Source of the DNA: Deltaproteobacteria bacterium | Lineage (GTDB): Bacteria; Desulfobacterota; Binatia; Binatales; Binataceae | Assembly (NCBI GenBank): GCA_021780755.1 | Contig: JAJXYF010000018.1 | Coordinates: forward strand, 50,922-114,921 | Length of the DNA stretch: 64,000 nt | Reading direction: 5' to 3' | Shown: in pieces, positions 55,217 through 63,795 of the stretch | Position numbering within the stretch: the first letter of the stretch is position 1 | Layout: each line of letters starts with the position of its first letter | Program-made: the position numbers and the translations under genes | Notes under the pieces: generated by a model | What the model saw: the letters and a program-made list of their open reading frames with translations, nothing else | What the model was told of the DNA's origin: nothing | Database searches by the model: none

Positions 55217-55378
55217 TTTTCGCTGGAATTTCGTTTTCAGCCGCAGCGCGGGACCCGGCAACCCGATGATAGCCCTCGCTTGAACAAAAGCAAAACTGTC
55301 CTGACCGCTAATCCACAGGAAGCTTCGATTAACCCACGAACCTGTGGGCAGAGACGAAAACAGCTCCCCGAACGCCGA

Positions 55379-56107
55379 TCAGCGACGCTTCGACACGGCT
55401 AGTAGGTGGGTGATGCTCGCTCCGCCGCGCGGAACTTCATACTCAAAGAAGGCGACCGGCTCGAAATCCGCGCCACTTACCAGCTCAATCGCCGACCGCT
55501 GTGCCGGACTCGCATAAAGGATAGCGTGGCCGCCCGGCTTCAGTGCCGCGGCGGCAGTCCGATAGACGATCGCCGGTTCGGCAAAGGCGCGGGCGGTCAC
55601 GATGTCGAAGATGGGTTCCAGCGTCATCGGGTCGCTACGCGAGGAGTCCACCCGGACGTTGGCGAGACCCATCCCGGCAGCCGCGACCACGAGAAAGCTC
55701 GACCGCTTGCGCCGCGCCTCGAGCAATGTGAAGGCCGGCGTGACGCCGCCGGCGCAGACAGCCGCCAGAATCAGCGCCGGAAAACCGGCGCCACTGCCGA
55801 GGTCGAGCACGCGCACACCAGGCGCGAACGCCCCCGCCAGCACGGCCTCTGCGGTACTCGCCGCACCTTCGGCCAGATGCGCGAGAATAAGCGGTGCCAG
55901 GCTATCAATGATGTGAAAGGCGATCTCGCCGGGGTCGTCAGGAGCCGAAGTCAGATTGAGCTTCGAGCCCCACAGCGCAAGGGTCGCGGCGAAAGTCTCG
56001 ATCCGGCCAGGAAAGTCGGGGCCTGGCGGGTCGTAGCCGAGCAGCACGAGCGCTTCGACGACAATTGAGCGCACCGTCCGCCCGATTTCAACTGGTTCCG
56101 CCGCCAT
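55379..56107 (-). CDS. rsmG: 16S rRNA (guanine527-N7)-methyltransferase
   Basis: SAM-dependent methyltransferase of the GidB family, acting on G527 of 16S rRNA. About 242 residues. The helical N-terminus precedes LWGSKLNLTS, the SAM site VLDLGSGAGFPALILA, the ARAFAEP segment and GGHAILYA. ATG 56107 is chosen because the frame upstream runs into the parS region. It lies between parA and mnmG as in the conserved cluster. Confidence 0.93.
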   Translation of the reverse strand: MAAEPVEIGRTVRSIVVEALVLLGYDPPGPDFPGRIETFAATLALWGSKLNLTSAPDDPGEIAFHIIDSLAPLILAHLAEGAASTAEAVLAGAFAPGVRVLDLGSGAGFPALILAAVCAGGVTPAFTLLEARRKRSSFLVVAAAGMGLANVRVDSSRSDPMTLEPIFDIVTARAFAEPAIVYRTAAAALKPGGHAILYASPAQRSAIELVSGADFEPVAFFEYEVPRGGASITHLLAVSKRR

Positions 56108-56188
56108 ACTCAGTTCGTCTCGATATTCCTGGTTAGTTATCGAATGATACGACACTGCTACGATACAGTTTCGCCTAAAAAGCGAAAA

Positions 56189-56204
56189 TGTTTCACATGA
56201 AACA
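56189..56204. other. parS site 3 (one mismatch)
   Basis: TGTTTCACATGAAACA, one mismatch from the consensus, in the gap upstream of rsmG, followed by the same GGCATTCCATGCCGCC block. Confidence 0.85.
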
Positions 56205-56298
56205 CGGCATTCCATGCCGCCGGTACTTTCCGCTCACGTTGTTCGGTCACTAGATCGACCGCTCGATTCTCAAATGAATAGCAAAAATAAAGCGAAAA

Positions 56299-56314
56299 TG
56301 TTTCACGTGAAACA
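56299..56314. other. parS site 4
   Basis: A perfect TGTTTCACGTGAAACA, 110 bp from site 3, with the same GCGAAAA/TTTTCGC flanks as site 2. Confidence 0.95.
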
Positions 56315-56413
56315 TTTTCGCCTTATTTTCGTTTTTTTCTAACAAAGATGCGGCTTAGCTAACTAACACTTTCGCTGATCAAATTCGTCGAGCATCGCGA
56401 TCCAACATTGAAA

Positions 56414-58267
56414 TTAGCGCGCCCGGATATGCACCGCGAGGATTGAAACCGCCGCCGGCGTGACTCCGGGCATCCGAGCGGCCTGCCCGAGCGAACGCGG
56501 ACGGACGTTCGAGAGCCGCTCGCAGACCTCGGTCGAAAGCCCGTGGACGGCGCCGAAATCCACCCATTCCGGGATGACCGCCTCCTCCAGCCGCTTGAAG
56601 CGCTCGATCGCCTCGCTCTGGCGCCGCACATAGCCCTCATATTTGATCTCGGTTTCGAGTTCGGCGGCCTGGTCGAAGTCGAGCGCCCGTTCGATGCGGG
56701 CGAGGCGGATGACGTCGGTATAGGCGAGTTCGGGACGCCGCAGCAACTCGAGGGCGCGCACCGCCTCGCGAATCGGCGCGGAGCCGCATTCGACGAGGAT
56801 GCGATTGACCTCGTCGCCCGCCGCAACGACCGTCGCACGCAGGCGGGCGACCTCGGCGGCAACGCGTTCACCGCGGTCCCGGATACGCCCGGCGGCGTCG
56901 CTGCCGACCAGCCCCACCCGCTCTCCGATCGGCGACAGCCGCCGGTCGGCGTTGTCCTCGCGCAGGAGCAGCCGGTACTCGGCCCGCGACGTGAACATCC
57001 GGTAGGGCTCGCCACCGATTCCCCGCGTTACCAGGTCATCGATCATCACGCCGATATAGGCCTGGTCGCGCCCGAGCACGAGCGCTTGCTCGCCGCGGAC
57101 CTTGAGCACCGCGTTGATACCCGCGATCAACCCTTGCGCGCCCGCTTCCTCATAGCCGGTGGTGCCGTTGATTTGGCCGGCGAAGAACAAGCCCGCTACC
57201 AGCCGGGTTTCGAGCGACGGCAGAAGCTGCGTCGGGTCCGAGAAGTCGTATTCGATCGCGTAGCCCGGCCGCATGATCTCCGCGCTCTCGAGCCCCTTGA
57301 TCGAATGGACCATCGCGACCTGGACGTCGAGTGGAAGACTGGTCGAGAGCCCGTTGGGATAGACCTCGACGGTGTCGCGGCCCTCGGGTTCGAGGAAGAT
57401 TTGATGGCGCTCCTTGTCGCGAAAGCGCATCACCTTGTCCTCGACCGACGGGCAGTAGCGCGGGCCGCGGCTGTGGATCACGCCGGAGTACATCGGCGAG
57501 CGATCGAGGCCGCCGCGGATAATCTCGTGGGTCGCCTCGTTGGTGAACGTCAGGTGGCAGGGAACCTGCGGCTGCGCGATGCGGGTGGTGCGAAAGGAGA
57601 ACGGCGGCGGCGGCTCGTCACCGGGCTGGATTTCGAGCGCCGAATAATCGATCGTACGGGCGTCGAGGCGCGGACACGTTCCGGTCTTGAGGCGTCCGAT
57701 CTGAAAACCAAGCGCGGCAAGGCTGTCGCTGAGACCCATCGCGGCGAAGTCGCCCGCGCGGCCCGCGTTGTAGTTGCGCAGTCCGATATGGACCAGCCCC
57801 TTCAGGAATGTTCCAGTGGTCAGGATGACAGTCTCGGCGGCGAAGATCTCGCCGATTTGCGATTCGACGGCACGCACGGCACCGTCCTCGACTATCAGCC
57901 GCTCGACGCTGGCCTGGCGGATCGTCAGGTTGGGCGTCGCTTCGAGCACGCGCTTCATGCGGGCGCGGTAGGCGGCCTTGTCGGCCTGCGCGCGGCGGGC
58001 GCGCACGGCAGGGCCCTTGCGGGTATTGAGGAAGCGAAACTGGATTCCGGTTTCGTCGATCGCGAGCGCCATCTCGCCGCCGAGCGCGTCGATTTCACGC
58101 ACCAGATGGCCCTTGCCGATGCCGCCGATGGCGGGATTGCACGACATCTGGCCGATATGGTCGAGGTTGAGCGTGAGCATCAGCGTGCGCGCGCCCATCC
58201 GGGCGGCCGCTAGCGCGGCCTCGATACCGGCGTGCCCGGCCCCCACCACTATCACGTCAAATTTCAC
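56414..58267 (-). CDS. mnmG: tRNA uridine-5-carboxymethylaminomethyl modification enzyme MnmG (GidA)
   Basis: FAD protein that works with MnmE to make cmnm5U34 at the wobble position of tRNAs. A 617-residue protein with the dinucleotide-binding VVGAGHAGIEAALAAARMG, SCNPAIGGIGKGHLVREID, the GTGTFLKGL and GRAGDFAA segments, QINGTTGYEEA and the C-terminal helical part that binds MnmE and tRNA. Length is normal. The opposite-strand 556-residue frame is a shadow. It sits in the conserved mnmE-mnmG-rsmG-parA-parB block. Confidence 0.97.
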   Translation of the reverse strand: MKFDVIVVGAGHAGIEAALAAARMGARTLMLTLNLDHIGQMSCNPAIGGIGKGHLVREIDALGGEMALAIDETGIQFRFLNTRKGPAVRARRAQADKAAYRARMKRVLEATPNLTIRQASVERLIVEDGAVRAVESQIGEIFAAETVILTTGTFLKGLVHIGLRNYNAGRAGDFAAMGLSDSLAALGFQIGRLKTGTCPRLDARTIDYSALEIQPGDEPPPPFSFRTTRIAQPQVPCHLTFTNEATHEIIRGGLDRSPMYSGVIHSRGPRYCPSVEDKVMRFRDKERHQIFLEPEGRDTVEVYPNGLSTSLPLDVQVAMVHSIKGLESAEIMRPGYAIEYDFSDPTQLLPSLETRLVAGLFFAGQINGTTGYEEAGAQGLIAGINAVLKVRGEQALVLGRDQAYIGVMIDDLVTRGIGGEPYRMFTSRAEYRLLLREDNADRRLSPIGERVGLVGSDAAGRIRDRGERVAAEVARLRATVVAAGDEVNRILVECGSAPIREAVRALELLRRPELAYTDVIRLARIERALDFDQAAELETEIKYEGYVRRQSEAIERFKRLEEAVIPEWVDFGAVHGLSTEVCERLSNVRPRSLGQAARMPGVTPAAVSILAVHIRAR

Positions 58268-58361
58268 TGTTTTACCGTTGTATGCTCGCGTTGCTCGGTG
58301 CCTATATCAGCGAAGGCGTCTCGCGTACCATTTTTCACTTAAAGCGAAGGCGAAGCGAAAA

Positions 58362-58377
58362 TGCTTCACGTGAAACA
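58362..58377. other. parS site 5 (one mismatch)
   Basis: TGCTTCACGTGAAACA, one mismatch, in the gap upstream of mnmG, followed by the same GGCATTCCATGCCGCC block as sites 1 and 3. Confidence 0.85.
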
Positions 58378-58468
58378 CGGCATTCCATGCCGCCGGTACA
58401 TCGCGTTCACTTTGTTCGAGTCCTCGGCCCTGACCATCATTCTCCAAAAAGCGAAAGCAAGACGAAAA

Positions 58469-58484
58469 TGTTTCACGTGAAACA
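58469..58484. other. parS site 6
   Basis: A perfect TGTTTCACGTGAAACA, 107 bp from site 5, with GACGAAAA upstream and TTTTCGC downstream. Confidence 0.95.
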
Positions 58485-58770
58485 TTTTCGCTATATCTTC
58501 GTTTTTCAGTGCGGCTCCGATCTCGTCGGCGGTTGATTATGGCGCGTTGGGGCCGTCCCGCAAAGACGTGGCGCGGTCGCGGGTTCGCCGGGAGTGGGAA
58601 GGCGCGCACGACGGATCGATGAACGCCACGCGCTGTAGCGTTCTGTGACTATGCGTTTTGTAATTAAATAATACTTTTAGTATATATAGCGAAGAGGACC
58701 AGCGACCGGCGCCGGATGCTGCGAAGTCTTTGCAGCCGTCTGGGATCAACCTCGGTCATCTAGAGACCCT

Positions 58771-60174
58771 TTATTTGCCGATGCAGAATTCGCGGAAGAG
58801 CGCGTCAAGCACGTCCTCGGTACCGACGAGGCCGGTGATGGAGCCGAGCGCGTCGGCCGCCGCCATCACATCAACAGCGACGATCTCGGGGGGCATCGCG
58901 GAGCGCGCGCTCGCACGGGCGGCGGCGAGCGCGGCGATGGCGTTACTCAAGGCGTCGCGATGACGCTCGCGGGAAATCGCGATTTGCTCACCGTCAATGG
59001 CGGCGCCGGGGTCGCTGGCGGAGAGTTCGGCGAGGGTGTGCGCAAGCGCGTCGCGGAGTTCGGGCAATCCGGCGGCGGTGAGTGCTGACACTTCGATCAG
59101 CGGTAATTCGAGGCCGCGCACCAGCAGCAGGTCAGCGCTGAGGCGCGGCGGCAGATCGCGCTTGTTGAGGATGGCCACGCCGACGCGGCCCGCGCACATC
59201 GCGATGACGCCGGCGTCGTCGGAGTCGAGTGGGCGCGACGAATCGAAGACCGCGATCACGAGGTCGGTGGCGGCGGTGTGGCGACGGGTGCGCTCGATGC
59301 CGAGGCGCTCGACCGGGTCGTCGCTCTCGCGCAGGCCGGCGGTATCGGCGAGCACCATGGGTATGCGGCCGAGGGCGATCGAATCCTCGATAATGTCGCG
59401 GGTGGTGCCTGGGATGGGTGTGACGATCGCGCGGTCGGTGCCGAGCAGGAGATTGAGCACGCTTGATTTGCCGGCGTTGGGTTTGCCGATAATCGCCGCG
59501 CGGGCGCCCTCTCTAATGATACGGCCGCGGGCAAAGCTATCGTGCAGCGCGGTCAGGTCGGCGGCCAGCGAATCGATATCGCGAACGATATCGTCGCGCG
59601 AAGGAAGGCGGATGTCCTCGTCGGCGAAATCGATTTCGGCCTCGAGATGGGCGCGAATCGCGATGACCTGGCGGCGGAGGTTAGTGACACGGGCGGCGAG
59701 CGCGCCGGAGAGTTGCGCCAAGGCCATCGTGAGCGCCGCTTCGCCGCGCGCCGCGACCAGGTCGGCGATCGCTTCGGCCTCGGTGAGATCGATGCGGCCG
59801 TTGAGGAAGGCGCGGCGGCTGAATTCGCCCGGCTCGGCGCGGCGCGCGCCGGCCGCGGTCGCGAGCGCGATCACACGGCGGACCAGATAGACGCCGCCGT
59901 GGCATTGAAGTTCCGCCACGTCCTCACCGGTGAGACTGCGCGGGGCGGGAAAGACCGCGAGCATTGCGCGGTCGATCGGCGCGGCGGTGGCGGGGTCGCG
60001 GATTTCGCCCAGGTAGAGGCGGCGCGGCACGAGGTCGGCGAAATCCGCACGCGCTAGCGGACGCCATAGGGCGCGGGCGATCGCGATCGCGCGCGGACCG
60101 GAGAGGCGCACGATCGCGACGGCGCCGGTACCGGGCGGCGTCGCCGGCGCGACGATCGTATCGGCGGGATACAT
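58771..60174 (-). CDS. mnmE: tRNA modification GTPase MnmE (TrmE)
   Basis: GTPase partner of MnmG in wobble-uridine modification. A 467-residue protein: the N-terminal folate-binding domain (TIVAPATPPGTGAVAIVRLSG, GEDVAELQCHGG), the helical domain, and the G domain with GKPNAGKSSVLN, DTAGLRES and NKRD. The C-terminal CIGK ends as in other MnmE proteins (Cys465). ATG 60174 is a good start. It transcribes leftwards, so it and mnmG read away from rpmH-rnpA. Confidence 0.96.
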   Translation of the reverse strand: MYPADTIVAPATPPGTGAVAIVRLSGPRAIAIARALWRPLARADFADLVPRRLYLGEIRDPATAAPIDRAMLAVFPAPRSLTGEDVAELQCHGGVYLVRRVIALATAAGARRAEPGEFSRRAFLNGRIDLTEAEAIADLVAARGEAALTMALAQLSGALAARVTNLRRQVIAIRAHLEAEIDFADEDIRLPSRDDIVRDIDSLAADLTALHDSFARGRIIREGARAAIIGKPNAGKSSVLNLLLGTDRAIVTPIPGTTRDIIEDSIALGRIPMVLADTAGLRESDDPVERLGIERTRRHTAATDLVIAVFDSSRPLDSDDAGVIAMCAGRVGVAILNKRDLPPRLSADLLLVRGLELPLIEVSALTAAGLPELRDALAHTLAELSASDPGAAIDGEQIAISRERHRDALSNAIAALAAARASARSAMPPEIVAVDVMAAADALGSITGLVGTEDVLDALFREFCIGK

Positions 60175-60246
60175 CGGGAAAAGATTAGCATGTCGTCGCG
60201 GGCGAGCGGCGGAGAGTGGTTGAGGAATCCGAAACTGTGATTTTCT

Positions 60247-60269
60247 TGAAACCTTTAAAAGGTTTCAAA
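60247..60269. repeat. Dispersed GGTTTC palindrome, copy E
   Basis: TTGAAACCTTT (60247-60257) and AAAGGTTTCAA (60259-60269) are perfect inverted arms around one A. CTTCCC follows, as in copies A and F. Confidence 0.6.
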
Positions 60270-60370
60270 CTTCCCACGGTGAATAGCGGCAAGAAAGCAG
60301 TTCATACGGATCGCGTCGTTGGCACCATTGGTGGGCGCGTATGAGAAGTGTTCGGTGAAGTCCGAAACAA

Positions 60371-60402
60371 GAGCACCCCTTCCATGGCGGGAAGGGGTGC
60401 TC
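60371..60402. terminator. Strong 13-bp GC hairpin
   Basis: GAGCACCCCTTCC and GGAAGGGGTGCTC form a perfect 13-bp stem with a 6-nt loop. On the minus strand it lies 49 bp after the small membrane protein gene and is followed by TTGTTTCGG, so it may end that transcript. It may also belong to the palindromic repeat family, which uses related CCCCTTCC arms. Confidence 0.5.
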
Positions 60403-60450
60403 GAAGCGGAAAGCGGGGTAGTGCGGGTAAGGGAGAGGGTCGGAGAGTAA

Positions 60451-60627
60451 TCAGATGTTGGCCTGCGCGACGCGCTCGGGTATCGATGGAACGGTCATGC
60501 TCTGGGTGTCGGGTTGTGCGAACGCGCTCGCGCTCCAGTTACGCTGATAGTTTCGCTGGGCGAGGATGAGCGCGAACATCAGGGTTACTGCGCCCAAAAA
60601 GGTTGCCGCGGTTCCGAGAACTTTCAT
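60451..60627 (-). CDS. Small single-span membrane protein
   Basis: A 58-residue protein. Starting from ATG 60627, the first ~23 residues form a hydrophobic segment (TAATFLGAVTLMFALILAQ), then a polar tail (NYQRNWSASAFAQPDTQSM). The frame has a near-perfect AAGGAG ribosome site, which supports it as real, though no family is recognised. It stands in the divergent gap between mnmE and rpmH, transcribed leftwards. Confidence 0.6.
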   Translation of the reverse strand: MKVLGTAATFLGAVTLMFALILAQRNYQRNWSASAFAQPDTQSMTVPSIPERVAQANI

Positions 60628-61217
60628 CGTGATGCTCCTTTTCCTTGGCAGTAGTTCCGACGGATTCGCGTCGATCATTGATCTTTTTATCGGCGCGTCT
60701 TCCGCTGGAGAGTAAGAGAGCGAACGTCATGCCAAATCCGGGCGGCGCATCGGGATGAAGGTCGGTAGAGTGTTTACGTAGAAATTTGCTGGGTTTTTGG
60801 GCCTGAGAGGGTGGTACGTGAGCCCGATTGATGGCGCCGCTGGCCGGAATCCTGCCCACCGGACGCCTGCCAATGCGCGAACTTTCGCGCGTTTTTCGCT
60901 AAACGCGACGAGGCGCTTGCGCAGTCACTCCAAAATGGGGGGGGGCAAAGGCGGGAGTGGCGAGGTCACCCGAACTAGGGGTCTCGGATCCGGATCGGGA
61001 TTCTTCGCAGGCTCAGAATGACCGACGAGAGGCGGCGTCAGAAATGCGAACTATGTATCATAGACGAAGCCCGGCGGCGGAAGGTTTTGCGGGATGGTGC
61101 TTGCGGTAGCTGGGTGGGTATGGTTCGATAGGCGATTGAGGTTCGCCGTCGTGGCGCGCCTTTTCGACGAACTATCCACGTGACCGGCTCCCCCCGGAGC
61201 AATCAAGCAGAAACAAG
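60628..61217. other. Divergent gap before rpmH-rnpA
   Basis: A 590-bp region with no supported gene. It contains a G9 run (60937-60945), a short inverted repeat CTATG/CATAG around 61050, and one sequence resembling a DnaA box (CTATCCACG, 61172-61180, 7 of 9 to TTATCCACA). It probably carries the rpmH promoter, but no convincing -35/-10 pair was identified. Confidence 0.4.
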
Positions 61218-61796
61218 TTGGCCGTGACCGATGAAAAGGACTTATCAACCGCACAATCGCCGCCGCAAACGCACGCACGGATTCCTCGCCCGGATGGCCT
61301 CGCCGGGGGGACGCAAGATTCTGAAACGCCGGCGCGCGAGGGGACGGGCGCGGTTGACGGTCTCGATTCCGCCGAAGCAGCCCGGCTAGAGGGTGAAGGA
61401 GCGCCGCGCACACGGAGCGCGTTATCGTTCGGTCCCGCCGATCGATTACATCGGCGCGCTGAATACCTGCGGCTGCAGAAGATCGGCGCGCGCTACCAGA
61501 CCGCCCATTTCGTGATGTACGCGGGAACGCTTGGCGAGATCGATCGTTCACCAACGCGCTCGCGGCTGGGAATGACGGTGTCGCGGCGAATTGGATCGGC
61601 GGTGGTGCGCAATCGGACCAAGCGGCGCGTGCGTGAATGCTACCGGCTCAAACTCAGATCGATGTTTCCCGACGGCACGGCGCTGATCGTGATTGCGCGG
61701 ATTGGCGCGGGAGCGCTGAAGACGCCGGCGATCGCGGGCGAACTCGTGCAGGCGGCGTCGAACCTGGCGGCGCGAATCGCGCGGCAGGGGCGCTGA
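61218..61796 (+). CDS. rnpA: RNase P protein component with N-terminal extension overlapping rpmH
   Basis: Protein subunit of RNase P, which matures tRNA 5' ends. The C-terminal ~120 residues are clear Rnp[36 protein letters not shown] and TKRRVREC. After the rpmH stop at 61389, the rnpA frame has no ATG, GTG or TTG before V99 (61512), which would cut off the conserved RL region. The only upstream initiators in frame are TTG 61218 and GTG 61224, both before the rpmH ATG. The result is a ~70-residue Gly/Ala/Pro-rich extension, with rpmH wholly inside the gene in another frame. A CTG start cannot be excluded. The stop overlaps the yidD ATG by 1 nt. Confidence 0.75.
   Translation: MAVTDEKDLSTAQSPPQTHARIPRPDGLAGGTQDSETPAREGTGAVDGLDSAEAARLEGEGAPRTRSALSFGPADRLHRRAEYLRLQKIGARYQTAHFVMYAGTLGEIDRSPTRSRLGMTVSRRIGSAVVRNRTKRRVRECYRLKLRSMFPDGTALIVIARIGAGALKTPAIAGELVQAASNLAARIARQGR
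61231..61389 (+). CDS. rpmH: 50S ribosomal protein L34
   Basis: A 52-residue basic protein, [20 protein letters not shown] at the start, with the conserved [18 protein letters not shown] core, a textbook L34. ATG 61231 lies 7-13 nt after the putative rnpA starts and the gene is entirely contained in the rnpA frame. No strong ribosome site stands at the usual distance. It was too short for a typical 60-residue cut-off. The tail [10 protein letters not shown] is slightly longer than in most L34 proteins. Confidence 0.95.
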   Translation: MKRTYQPHNRRRKRTHGFLARMASPGGRKILKRRRARGRARLTVSIPPKQPG

Positions 61797-62104
61797 TGGC
61801 GCACGCCGCCGGAATCACGAAAGCGATCGCGACGCGGGTCGTGCGTCGCTCCGCTATCATCTTAATAGATCTCTACCGCATGATCGTGTCCCCGCTGCTG
61901 ACCAGCGGGCTCGGACCGGCCTGCCGCTTCGAGCCGACCTGCTCGGCCTACGCGCGCGAGGCGATTGCCCGCCATGGCGTGTTCGCGGGTGGTCGCATGA
62001 CGGTGCGCCGGCTGGCGCGCTGCCGCCCGGCCGGCGGATGGGGCGACGATCCCGTACCGCGCGAGCGGGGCGCGGCAGGACCTGAAGTTTGTAGCATGAA
62101 GTAA
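61796..62104 (+). CDS. yidD: Membrane protein insertion efficiency factor YidD
   Basis: A 102-residue protein with the family core [13 protein letters not shown], followed by [20 protein letters not shown] and [17 protein letters not shown]. It assists YidC in membrane protein insertion. The ATG shares its A with the rnpA stop codon (TGATG), so translation is coupled. A long basic/hydrophobic N-terminus anchors it to the membrane. Confidence 0.95.
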   Translation: MAHAAGITKAIATRVVRRSAIILIDLYRMIVSPLLTSGLGPACRFEPTCSAYAREAIARHGVFAGGRMTVRRLARCRPAGGWGDDPVPRERGAAGPEVCSMK

Positions 62105-62112
62105 GGAACTCC

Positions 62113-63795
62113 TTGGAAAACTCGCGGCTTCTAACCTTTCTACTGATCTCGCTGGCGATCGTCATCTTCTACAACCAGCTCGTGCAATGGCGCCATCCCG
62201 AACTGGCCCATCGGCCGGGCACGGCTGCCGTCACGCCGCCGCCGAGTCCCGCCATATCGCCGGGACCGGAACAAGTCGCGACCCGAGCAGGCACGCCCTC
62301 GGCGACCGGCGCGGGTGGAACGAGTCCGGCGGGAGCGACGGCCGCGAATATGACGGCGCCGGCGCGAACGATCACGATTAGCACCAACCGCTACGAAGCG
62401 GAGTTGACGGCGCGCGGCGGCCGAGTGGCGAGCTTTCTGCTCAAGGACTACCGGCAGACCAGCGCTTCCGACAGTCCGCCGTACCAGATAATCGCGGGCG
62501 GCGACCGGCTGCCGCTCGGGATGGTGATCGCGCGCGGTGCGGCGACTATGGACGACGGCGACGTCATCTATAGCAGCGACGCGCCGGCGCATACGGATCT
62601 GACTAGCGGCGTCGCGACGGTGACGATGGACGGCGTGACGGCGGACGGCGTGAAGCTGCAAAAGACCTTCACCTTCAAGCCCGACAGCTACGTTTTCGGC
62701 GTAACCGGCACGGCGGCGGCGACCGCCGGCGTCAAAATCGACGGTATCGGCTTTCAGATGAGCCGGCCGCTCAAGGCCAACATAGGCTTCCGCGATGTCC
62801 CAGAACTGCAGGCCGACGTGCAGGGCAAGGTCCTGAACGAGGCACAAAAAGCGCTCGAGAAGGGGATTGCGCCGGTCAGCGGGACGATCACGTTCGCGGG
62901 CTTCGGCGACCGGTACTTCCTGTCGGCCTTCATGCCGAAGAAACCGGTGACCGGCACGCTCGCGATGGACTTTGCGGACGACGAGGCGGACGCGCGGATG
63001 GTGTTTAACGGCGCGACCACGGTCGAGAGCGAAGTATTCATGGGGCCGAAGGAACTCGACGTGCTGGACGCGGTCAATCCGGCGCTGAACAAGACGATCA
63101 ACTTCGGCTGGACCAGTATCATCGCGCTGCCGTTTCTGAAGCTGTTGAAGCTATTCTATCGGATTGCACCTAACTATGGTCTTGCTATCATCCTACTGAC
63201 TATTGTGGTGCGGCTGCTGACGCTGCCGATGTCGATCAAAGGTCAACGCTCGATGATGAGGATGCAACGGCTGCAACCGCAGATCGAACGCATCCGCGAG
63301 AAGCATAAGGACGACCAGGAACGACTGAATCGCGAGATGGTTGACCTGTACAAGCGCAACCACGTGAACCCGCTCGGCGGATGTCTGCCGATGGTCGTGC
63401 AACTGCCGGTGTTCTTCGGGCTATACGAGGCGCTGCTCAATGCGATCGAGCTGAGGCATGCGCCGTTTGTCGGCTGGATCAAGGACTTGTCGGCGCCCGA
63501 CTGTCTGCATCTTTCGTTTATTCCGACGCTGCCGATGACGTCGTGCCATGGTATTCCGGTACTGGTAATCCTGATGACGATAACGGCCTTTGTGCAGCAA
63601 TGGATGGCGCCGAAGCAGCCCGATCCGAGTCAGCAGAAGATGATGATGTATATGCCGGTGGCGTTCAGCCTGATTTTCGTCAATATGCCGGCGGGGCTGA
63701 CGCTCTACTATTTTTCCTCGAACCTGCTGGGCGTGGTCCAGCAGTTCATACTCAACCGCGAGTTTAAACAATTACCCGCACCCGCAGCGACATGA
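62113..63795 (+). CDS. yidC: Membrane protein insertase YidC
   Basis: A 560-residue insertase of the Gram-negative form: N-terminal helix (LLTFLLISLAIVIFYNQLV), an Ala/Pro/Thr-rich linker, a large periplasmic P1 domain (about residues 90-320), and the C-terminal hydrophobic core with FYRIAPNYGLAIILLTIVVRLL, RSMMRMQRLQPQIERIREKH, NPLGGCLPMVVQLPVFFGLY and MPAGLTLYYFSSNLLGVVQQ. TTG 62113 with an AAGGAA site. The last codons overlap the khpB start (ATGA). Confidence 0.95.
   Translation: MENSRLLTFLLISLAIVIFYNQLVQWRHPELAHRPGTAAVTPPPSPAISPGPEQVATRAGTPSATGAGGTSPAGATAANMTAPARTITISTNRYEAELTARGGRVASFLLKDYRQTSASDSPPYQIIAGGDRLPLGMVIARGAATMDDGDVIYSSDAPAHTDLTSGVATVTMDGVTADGVKLQKTFTFKPDSYVFGVTGTAAATAGVKIDGIGFQMSRPLKANIGFRDVPELQADVQGKVLNEAQKALEKGIAPVSGTITFAGFGDRYFLSAFMPKKPVTGTLAMDFADDEADARMVFNGATTVESEVFMGPKELDVLDAVNPALNKTINFGWTSIIALPFLKLLKLFYRIAPNYGLAIILLTIVVRLLTLPMSIKGQRSMMRMQRLQPQIERIREKHKDDQERLNREMVDLYKRNHVNPLGGCLPMVVQLPVFFGLYEALLNAIELRHAPFVGWIKDLSAPDCLHLSFIPTLPMTSCHGIPVLVILMTITAFVQQWMAPKQPDPSQQKMMMYMPVAFSLIFVNMPAGLTLYYFSSNLLGVVQQFILNREFKQLPAPAAT

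Noticed and set aside
55305..55350. Possible origin with DnaA boxes between rsmG and parA (TAATCCACA at 55309)
   Set aside because: Only one 8-of-9 match and weaker neighbours (TTAACCCAC, an inverted CCCACAGG); no cluster, no AT-rich unwinding element, and dnaA is not in the window.
56543..58213. A 556-residue plus-strand frame opposite mnmG
   Set aside because: Antisense to a well-conserved enzyme, with composition typical of complementary frames.
60371..60440. CRISPR-like or tandem repeat in the mnmE-rpmH gap
   Set aside because: The pattern is one hairpin plus a fragment resembling the REP-like family, with no spacer-repeat array.
61172..61180. DnaA-box-like CTATCCACG upstream of rpmH
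   Set aside because: A single 7-of-9 match is expected by chance.
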